From JASHVB01 sp049522565 (lineage in GTDB: Bacteria > Pseudomonadota > Alphaproteobacteria > Acetobacterales > Acetobacteraceae), in NCBI GenBank assembly GCA_049522565.1, contig JBEKNT010000082.1, positions 1 to 19,500 on the forward strand: a stretch of DNA of 19,500 nt, given 5' to 3'. This document shows positions 14,088-19,500 of this stretch, piece by piece; position 1 is the first letter of the stretch, and every line of letters starts with the position of its first letter. Position numbers and translations under genes: made by a program. The notes beneath the pieces were generated by a model that had not been told where the DNA came from, ran no database searches, and worked only from the letters and a program-made list of their open reading frames with translations.

Positions 14088-15221
14088 GCATTATCGTTTC
14101 CCCTCCGCTTCGATGGCCGGGGGCGGATGCACGACGCGGACGACACAACCCCATGCACCGCCGCGGGCATCATCGGCTCGGCGTCCGCACCGCTGGTCTC
14201 GCTATGCGTGAGCGCCCACAACTATGGCCGGTTTCTCCCCGCCTGCATCGAGTCCATCCTCGGCCAGTCCTATCCCAACATCGAATGCATCGTGGTGGAC
14301 GATGGCTCGACGGACGACACGGCCGAGGTGCTCGCCCGCTATGCCGATCGCATCAGGATCGTGCGTCACGCCGTCGCGCAGGGCCAGCTCGGTGCGATGG
14401 TGGCCGGATTTCGCCTCACGCAGGGCCAATTCGTCAGTTTCGTTGATGCCGACGACTATCTCTATCGGGACTTTGTACTCATGCATGTGACGGTTCTCAT
14501 CTCGTCCGAGACGTTCGCCGCGATGTCGTCCTCGATGCAGCACAATGTCGATGGCGCGGGCCGGACCCTCGGCATTCATCCGGTTGGAGCGCATTGGCCG
14601 CAGCAACGTCTGCCGCGCGGCACTTGGCGGCGCAGACGCGTCGCCAGCGCGGCACAGGGCAGGATTCCGATCGCGATATACGATCCACAATGCAATTTCG
14701 CGCATCAGTGGCTATGGGGGACGACCTCTTCGATGATGTTCCGCAGCCATGCTGTGGCGCTGATCTTCGATCCGCCGCCGCGTGGCGGCCGCGGGTTCGG
14801 CGACGCCTATGTCGCGCGGTTCTGCCATGCCATCGGCGGAACGGTCATCATCGAGACGCCGCTGAGTGCCTATCGCCGCCATGACGGCAACATGTTCGCG
14901 AACAACGCCCTGGTGGGCGGCCTGGCGCCGCTGTCGACGCACACGCACGCCGATCTGGATGCCGCGCCGATGATTGCCCGCCAGCTCGCGATGCACGGGC
15001 ACAAATTCCGCCGCGCGCTCGGCGCGCGCCGCTTCGTCGTGACGCTGGAAAAATTCTGCACCCTCCGGATCATGCTGCGGTCGATGTCCGACCGATCGAT
15101 GGAGCTCGGCAGCAAGTCCCTGCTGCTGTTTCTGCTCATGCGTGCGTCGCGCTGGAGTCGCATCCGCGCCGGCCGCCTCTCGCTGCTATGGGCGATCGCG
15201 CGGCTGCGGGAATTCGCCTGA
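14037..15221 (+). CDS. GT2 family glycosyltransferase
   Basis: The protein has up to 394 aa. A GT-A fold is clear: VSLCVSAHNYGRFLPACIES (54-73), the nucleotide-binding VVDDGSTDDT (86-95), then FVSFVDADDYLYRDF (132-146) with the DxD-type metal site. The middle (about 205-265) holds a TTSSMMFRSHAV acceptor-side segment and GFGDAYVARFCH. The C-terminus is basic with one hydrophobic stretch (SKSLLLFLLM) that may touch the membrane. It should transfer a sugar from a nucleotide-activated donor to a glycan, lipid or protein acceptor, not readable here. The start is uncertain: ATG 14037 lacks a ribosome site, while ATG 14127 is preceded closely by GGGGGCGG and still keeps the whole domain. It stands alone between divergent and downstream gaps. 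Confidence 0.85.
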   Translation: MPDSSNLHPASRDALPHALSFPLRFDGRGRMHDADDTTPCTAAGIIGSASAPLVSLCVSAHNYGRFLPACIESILGQSYPNIECIVVDDGSTDDTAEVLARYADRIRIVRHAVAQGQLGAMVAGFRLTQGQFVSFVDADDYLYRDFVLMHVTVLISSETFAAMSSSMQHNVDGAGRTLGIHPVGAHWPQQRLPRGTWRRRRVASAAQGRIPIAIYDPQCNFAHQWLWGTTSSMMFRSHAVALIFDPPPRGGRGFGDAYVARFCHAIGGTVIIETPLSAYRRHDGNMFANNALVGGLAPLSTHTHADLDAAPMIARQLAMHGHKFRRALGARRFVVTLEKFCTLRIMLRSMSDRSMELGSKSLLLFLLMRASRWSRIRAGRLSLLWAIARLREFA

Positions 15222-15455
15222 TCCGCGCGTCCTGTCACGGCTGGTGAACCTGGTTTGGTTGCGGCCAACGGTTGCGCCGAGACACCCCGTTGCTGGCACG
15301 GCCGCATCCGCCTGGCAGCGACGGGGATGACCGGGATGATCCGAGCTTGCACCATGGCGCAGTCCCACGCTCCAGCAGGCGGATTCCGCGGGCTGCAACG
15401 AGGCCGGCATCCTGCCGGCAGGATCGACGCACCAGGCGCGTGCATCACCCTCGCC

Positions 15456-15483
15456 TTGTGTCGCAGCGGATCGACTGTCTAGA
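15456..15483 (+). promoter_or_regulatory. Weak candidate promoter of rpe, implying a nearly leaderless mRNA
   Basis: TTGTGT (15456-15461) and TCTAGA (15478-15483) are 16 nt apart and would start transcription within 1-2 nt of ATG 15492. This fits the absence of a ribosome site before rpe. The -10 match is only 3 of 6, so this is tentative. Confidence 0.2.
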
Positions 15484-15491
15484 ACCACGTC

Positions 15492-16292
15492 ATGCTTCCC
15501 GACTCCGCCCCCCGCCTCACCATCGCCCCCAGTCTGCTGGCCGCGGATTTCGCGCGCCTGCGGGAAGAGGTGGCGGCGGTCGAGGCCGCCGGCGCCGACT
15601 GGCTGCATCTCGACGTGATGGACGGGCATTTCGTGCCGAATATCAGCTTCGGCCCGGCCATCCTGAAATCGTTACGGCCACACACCAGGCTGCCGTTCGA
15701 CGTGCACCTGATGATCGCGCCGGTCGATCCGTTCGTCGCCGCCTTCGCCGAAGCCGGCGCCGACCACATCCTGCTGCATCCCGAGGCCGGGCCGCATCTG
15801 CACCGCTCGTTGCAGCTCATCCGGTCGCACGGCCTGAAAGCCGGCGTGGTGCTGAATCCCGCCACGCCGCTGGAGACCGTTGCATGGGCGCTCGATCTGG
15901 TTGACATCATCCTGGTGATGTCGGTGAACCCCGGATTCGGCGGCCAGGCCTTCCTGCCGTCGCAACTGCCGAAAATCGCCGCGCTGCGCCGGATCATCGA
16001 CGCCGCGGACCATCCGATTGCGCTGTCGGTCGATGGCGGCATCACGCCGGCCACCGCGCCGCAGGCGATCGCCGCAGGCGCGGACACGCTGGTGGCCGGC
16101 ACCGCGGTGTTCGGCGCGCCCGAGTACGCCGCCGCGATCGCCGCGTTGCGCGCCAAGCCCGGCCGCACCCCCCTTGCCGGCGCCACGCCTGAGCGCGCCC
16201 AACCGGCGGGCGCGACCGCGCAGCACGCCAGGCCGGAACATGCCACAGCGGAACGCGCCAAGCCCGGGCGCTCCGGGCCGGGCGGCGGATGA
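15492..16292 (+). CDS. rpe: Ribulose-phosphate 3-epimerase with a C-terminal low-complexity tail
   Basis: The TIM-barrel enzyme interconverts ribulose 5-phosphate and xylulose 5-phosphate in the pentose-phosphate pathway. Diagnostic blocks are IAPSLLAADFARL (11-23), DWLHLDVMDGHFVPNISFGP (36-55, catalytic Asp and metal His), DVHLMI (70-75), MSVNPGFGGQAF (143-154), SVDGGI (179-184) and ADTLVAGTAVFG (197-208). The normal protein would end near residue 222. Here a tail of about 44 residues follows, rich in Ala, Pro, Arg and Gly, with a loose repeat (ATPERAQP, ATAQHARP, ATAERAKP). No ribosome site is visible before ATG 15492. The stop overlaps the next start as ATGA, so it is translationally coupled to the heparinase-like gene. 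Confidence 0.96.
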   Translation: MLPDSAPRLTIAPSLLAADFARLREEVAAVEAAGADWLHLDVMDGHFVPNISFGPAILKSLRPHTRLPFDVHLMIAPVDPFVAAFAEAGADHILLHPEAGPHLHRSLQLIRSHGLKAGVVLNPATPLETVAWALDLVDIILVMSVNPGFGGQAFLPSQLPKIAALRRIIDAADHPIALSVDGGITPATAPQAIAAGADTLVAGTAVFGAPEYAAAIAALRAKPGRTPLAGATPERAQPAGATAQHARPEHATAERAKPGRSGPGGG

Positions 16293-17890
16293 GCGGGACG
16301 TCGCCGCCGCGCCGCTGGCTGCGTGACGCGCGACGCGCGCTGGCTCGGCTGCCCACCCTGCGCATCAGCCGCATCCCCGACGCCCCTGCCCTGCCGGTCC
16401 GCGATCCCTGGCCCGGCGACCCCGCCCGCGGCGCCCGGCTGCTGAAGGGCGAGCTGGAGCTCGGCGGCGCCATGCGCATCCTGAAGCCGGGCGCCTGGAA
16501 CGACAGCTCCGGCTCGGCCGTGCTGCGCACCGCGGCGCACAACTTCTCGTGGCTGCGCGACCTGCGCGCCCTGGGCACCGATGCGGCACGGCTGCGCGCC
16601 CGCGCCCTGGTCTCCGAGTGGATCAACGCGCCGCCGCCCGATCCGGTGGCCTACCGGCCGGACGTGGTGGGCGCGCGCGTCGCCGCCTGGCTCGGCCACT
16701 ACGACTTCTTCGCCGCCACCGCCGACGACGTGTTCCGCCAGCGGCTGATGGCCCGGCTGGTGTCCGACGCGCGCGGCCTGTCCGCGGCGCTGCCGGCGGA
16801 GGAACTCGACGCCCGGGCGCTGACCGCGCTGAAGGGGCTGATCGCCGCCGCAGTGGCGCTGCCGGAGCATGCCGGCTTCCTGACCCGCGCGCTGCGCTTC
16901 CTGCCGCAGGAGATCGGCCGCCAGGTGTTGTCCGACGGCTGCCACGTCGAACGCAGCCCCGCCGCGCAGCTCGCCGCCTTGCAGGACCTGACGGAAATCC
17001 GCGCGCTGCTGCAAGCCGGGCAGACGCAGCCTCCCCCGGCGCTGACCAACGCCATCGAGCGCATGGCTCCGGCGCTGCGGGTGCTGCGCCACGGCGATGG
17101 CGGGCTGGCGCTGTTCAACGGCAGCAAGGAGGAGACGCCGCCGCTGATCGACCTGGTGCTGACCCAGGCCGGGCGCGGCGGACGCGGGCCATCCTCCTTG
17201 ACCGAGGGCGGGTTCCAGCGGTTGCAGGCCGGACGCAGCGTGCTGCTGGTGGATTGCGGTGCGCCGCCGCCGCCGGGGGTGGATCGCTACGCCCATGCCG
17301 GCACCCTGTCGATGGAGCTGTCGATCGGCCGCGACCGGCTGATCGTCAATTGCGGCGCGTTTCCCGCCGGCCCGCCGGAGTGGCGCGATGCGGCGCGTGC
17401 CACCGCGGCGCACTCGACCCTGGTGATCGCCGACCTGTCGAGCAGTGAGCTGAAGCCGGACGGGCTTGGACGGCGGCCGGTGGTGGTGGAGGCGCAGCGC
17501 CAGGAGGCGAACGGCGCGCACTGGCTGGAGGCCAGCCATGACGGCTGGAAGCAGGTGTTCGGCGCGGTGCACCGTCGCCGGCTGTACATGGCCGAGAGCG
17601 GTGACGACATCCGCGGCGAGGACGCCGTGGAAGCCGCGACGCCACAGCCCTTCACGGTGCGGTTCCACCTGCATCCCGACGTGAACGCCTCGGTGCAGCA
17701 GGACGGCGAGGCGGTGCTGTTGCGGCTGCGCACCGGCGGCTGGCGGCTGCGCGCCGACGGCGCGCGCATCACGCTGGAGGAGAGCATCTATCTCGGCGGC
17801 CTGGAGCCTCGCCGCAGCGAACAGGTGGTGCTGACCGGGTATGCGGATGGGCCGCAGCAGGTGAAATGGGCCATCAGCAAGGTGGGCTGA
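16289..17890 (+). CDS. Heparinase II/III family protein
   Basis: The protein has 533 aa. The N-terminal half is alpha-helical (alpha/alpha toroid), with HNFSWLRDLRALG (84-96), VGARVAAWLGHYDFF and DGCHVERSPAAQLAALQDL (218-236), the last being the conserved heparinase DG..ERSP..H-type block. The C-terminal half is beta-rich, with YAHAGTLSMELSIGRDRLIVNCG and AHSTLVIADLSSSEL, as in the Heparinase II/III-like C-terminal domain. Family members are polysaccharide lyases; alphaproteobacterial members beside rpe and purH are conserved but their substrate is not established, to my knowledge. No signal peptide is visible, so the site of action is unclear. The ATG overlaps the rpe stop by 4 nt. purH, which I would expect next, is replaced here by a GT4 gene. 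Confidence 0.88.
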   Translation: MSGTSPPRRWLRDARRALARLPTLRISRIPDAPALPVRDPWPGDPARGARLLKGELELGGAMRILKPGAWNDSSGSAVLRTAAHNFSWLRDLRALGTDAARLRARALVSEWINAPPPDPVAYRPDVVGARVAAWLGHYDFFAATADDVFRQRLMARLVSDARGLSAALPAEELDARALTALKGLIAAAVALPEHAGFLTRALRFLPQEIGRQVLSDGCHVERSPAAQLAALQDLTEIRALLQAGQTQPPPALTNAIERMAPALRVLRHGDGGLALFNGSKEETPPLIDLVLTQAGRGGRGPSSLTEGGFQRLQAGRSVLLVDCGAPPPPGVDRYAHAGTLSMELSIGRDRLIVNCGAFPAGPPEWRDAARATAAHSTLVIADLSSSELKPDGLGRRPVVVEAQRQEANGAHWLEASHDGWKQVFGAVHRRRLYMAESGDDIRGEDAVEAATPQPFTVRFHLHPDVNASVQQDGEAVLLRLRTGGWRLRADGARITLEESIYLGGLEPRRSEQVVLTGYADGPQQVKWAISKVG

Positions 17891-17900
17891 CCCCGCAATT

Positions 17901-17927
17901 CTCCCCCTCCCCTTGTGGGAGGGGGAG
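17901..17927. repeat. Perfect GC-rich palindrome (11-bp arms)
   Basis: CTCCCCCTCCC (17901-17911) and GGGAGGGGGAG (17917-17927) pair exactly around the loop CTTGT. It lies 10 nt after the heparinase stop, where a terminator could sit, but no T-run follows. The same left arm and loop start reappear at 19484-19498, so this is a dispersed element. Similar 'ctcccctccccttgtggg' repeats are familiar from many alphaproteobacterial genomes. Confidence 0.7.
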
Positions 17928-17994
17928 TATTCGACCCTCCCGCCAGGCGCCGCCCGACGCTGCCCCGACTGTCCTCGGTGGCGCTGTCCGCCGC

Positions 17995-19101
17995 GTGAAA
18001 ATCCTCGAGATCACCAACGTGGACTTCTCGCTGCGGCATTTCCTGCTGCCGCTGATGCGTGCCCTCCGCTCCCGCGGCCACGACGTCGTCGGCGTCTGCG
18101 CCGAGGGTCCCCTGCTCGACGGCGTGCGCGCCGAGGGCTTCCGCGTGGTCGCCGCGCCGTTCGCCCGCCGCGTCTCGCCGCTGGCGCATTGGCGCGCCTT
18201 CCGCGCACTGGTTGCGCTGCTGCGGGCGGAGCGCCCCGACCTGGTGCACGCGCACATGCCGATCAGCGGCTTCCTCGCCCGGCTGGCGGCGTGGCGCGCC
18301 GGGGTGCCGCGCATCGCCTTCACCTGCCACGGCTTCCTGTTCAACAACCGCGAGGGTGCCTGGCCGCAGCGCGCCGCCAGCTTCGCCATGGAGTGGCTGG
18401 GCGGCCGGGTGACCGACGTGTTCCTGACCGTCTCGACGGAGGAAGCGGCGGACGCCCGCCGCCTCGGCATCGCGCGGCACGCCGTGGCGGTGGGCAACGG
18501 GCGCAACCCGACAGTGTTTCGCCCGGACCCCGGTGCGCGCACGCGGCTGCGGGCGGCGCTCGGCACGCCGGCAGATCGCGTGGTGATCGTCGCGGTGTCG
18601 CGGCTGGTGGCGCGCAAGGGCTACCGCGAGCTGGCCGCCGCCATGCGCGCGGTGCCCGAAGCCGAGCTGTGGGTCGCCGGCGAGCGGCTGGACTCCGACC
18701 GCGGCGAGGACATGGTGGCGACGCTGCGCGCCGCGGGCCTGGGCGACCGGCTGCGCCTGCTGGGCTATCGGGACGACGTGGCGGCGGTGCTGGCAGCGGC
18801 CGACGTGTTCGTGCTGCCGAGCTATTTCGAGGGCCTGCCGATGTCGGTGATCGAGGCGATGCTGACCGGCCTGCCGGTGGTCGCCACCGCGATCCGCGGA
18901 CCGCGCGAGCAGGTGGTGCCGGAGGTGACGGGGTTGCTGGTGCCGGCGCGCGCGGTGGCTCCCCTGGCCGCGGCGCTGCGCCGGCTGGCGGGCGATCCGG
19001 CGCTGCGTGCGGCGATGGGCGAGGCCGGCCGGGCGCGGGCGCTGGACCTGTATGACGAGGCGAAGGTGCTGGCGCGCACGGTGGCGCTGCTGGGGGCGTA
19101 G
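17995..19101 (+). CDS. GT4 family glycosyltransferase (GT-B fold)
   Basis: The protein has 368 aa from GTG 17995. The N-terminal acceptor domain has ITNVDFSLRHFLLPLMRALR with the family's Gly-rich turn replaced, then DLVHAHMPISGFLARLAAW and FTCHGFLFN. The C-terminal donor domain has VSRLVARKGYRELAAAM and the E-x7-E signature within YFEGLPMSVIEAMLTGLPVV, then PREQVVPEVTGLLVP. It should transfer a sugar from a nucleotide donor in the cytosol, most likely for surface polysaccharide or glycolipid assembly. KILEITN is the expected first strand, so GTG 17995 is the best start; in-frame codons upstream run through the palindrome at 17901-17927. No strong ribosome site is seen. The gene follows the heparinase-like gene by 104 nt. 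Confidence 0.9.
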   Translation: MKILEITNVDFSLRHFLLPLMRALRSRGHDVVGVCAEGPLLDGVRAEGFRVVAAPFARRVSPLAHWRAFRALVALLRAERPDLVHAHMPISGFLARLAAWRAGVPRIAFTCHGFLFNNREGAWPQRAASFAMEWLGGRVTDVFLTVSTEEAADARRLGIARHAVAVGNGRNPTVFRPDPGARTRLRAALGTPADRVVIVAVSRLVARKGYRELAAAMRAVPEAELWVAGERLDSDRGEDMVATLRAAGLGDRLRLLGYRDDVAAVLAAADVFVLPSYFEGLPMSVIEAMLTGLPVVATAIRGPREQVVPEVTGLLVPARAVAPLAAALRRLAGDPALRAAMGEAGRARALDLYDEAKVLARTVALLGA

Positions 19102-19500
19102 GACTTATCTTGCGCCGGAGCCGTGCATGTCGGGACCTGCGGCGGACCGATTTTGGCACGGGCCGTTGCGCCGGCGCCTGCCTTGGGGAGCCAACGCTGT
19201 CTCATGACCGTCTCATTTCATTTGATTCGAGACGGTGACGCCTGGGGTGAGAGCAGAGTACTGGGCGGCGGCCTGTCTCCCAGCCCGCATCGGCACGCCG
19301 ACGGCGTCTCACCGGTGTCTCGTTTCGCTGTGCGGGAGACGGCGCCGGGCGGGGTGAGCGACGGCGGGAGCAACACCCGGATTTGGTAATGGCCCACCTG
19401 CCCTGCGCAGGAGCGGCTTGCGGTGGCTTGGCGTCTGCGCCCGGGGGTGCGTGCCGTGGCAAAGCAAGCAAGAAACAGAGAGACTCCCCCTCCCCTTGAG
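19102..19500. other. Non-coding end region with a GTCTC/GAGAC cluster
   Basis: No frame on either strand looks coding. GTCTC or its complement GAGAC occurs seven times between 19199 and 19340. ACCGTCTC (19207-19214) and GAGACGGT (19229-19236) form an 8-bp inverted repeat with a 14-nt loop. From 19484 the sequence begins a second copy of the palindrome at 17901-17927, which the window edge cuts off. Confidence 0.55.
19484..19500. repeat. Second copy of the GC-rich palindrome, cut by the window edge
   Basis: Bases 19484-19498 repeat the left arm and loop start of the element at 17901-17927 exactly (15 nt); divergence begins at the following A. The right arm would lie outside the window. Confidence 0.6.

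Noticed and set aside
15403..15419. GCCGGCA-TCC-TGCCGGC hairpin before rpe as a terminator or riboswitch
   Set aside because: A 7-bp GC stem is common by chance at this composition, there is no T-run, and no riboswitch core was recognisable.
19202..19471. Minus-strand 89-codon frame at the window end
   Set aside because: Its composition is that of non-coding high-GC DNA and it crosses the GTCTC cluster; no ribosome site.

Overview
The window is high-GC DNA with strong third-position GC bias. Gene content (folD beside yggT and a DUF167 gene, an SDHAF4/DUF1674 protein, rpe overlapping a heparinase II/III gene) suggests an alphaproteobacterium, most likely Rhodospirillales/Acetobacteraceae. The taxonomic call is an inference from gene families and gene order, not from a search.

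Layout. 1-1619 (minus): a class I methyltransferase cut by the window edge, and a PuuE/allantoinase-type polysaccharide deacetylase. 1620-2120: non-coding, with two degenerate palindromic repeats. 2121-9261 (minus): the most unusual part, a small NRPS-like locus. In transcription order it encodes a stand-alone adenylation enzyme (here A3), a repeat-filled 450-bp spacer, a second adenylation enzyme (A2), a third (A1, TTG start, 8 nt after A2), a 350-bp spacer with a perfect 12-bp-arm inverted repeat, and a free-standing carrier protein-thioesterase (PCP-TE). There is no condensation domain, ketosynthase or phosphopantetheinyl transferase. 9494-11154: housekeeping, with an SDHAF4-like gene converging on folD, and a yggT/DUF167 pair overlapping by 4 nt upstream of folD. 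11385-11460: tRNA-Ala(CGC) with a plausible promoter. 11624-13752: a small cupin (plus), a possible IS630 relic, and a TTC38-like TPR protein (minus). 14037-15221: a GT2 glycosyltransferase. 15492-19101 (plus): rpe, a heparinase II/III-like protein and a GT4 glycosyltransferase. 19102-19500: non-coding, with a dense GTCTC/GAGAC cluster and the start of a second copy of the palindrome found at 17901-17927.

How the genes fit together. The three adenylation enzymes can only act in trans. The simplest reading is that they activate carboxylic acids and load the single carrier domain of the PCP-TE protein, whose thioesterase has a complete Ser-Asp-His triad and releases, hydrolyses or joins the products. 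By eye, none of the three keeps the aspartate that binds the alpha-amino group in classical amino-acid-activating A domains, so the substrates may not be ordinary amino acids. A1 and A3 are close paralogues, and A2 is divergent. rpe, the heparinase-like gene and the GT4 gene look like one transcription unit linked to cell-surface or glycan metabolism.
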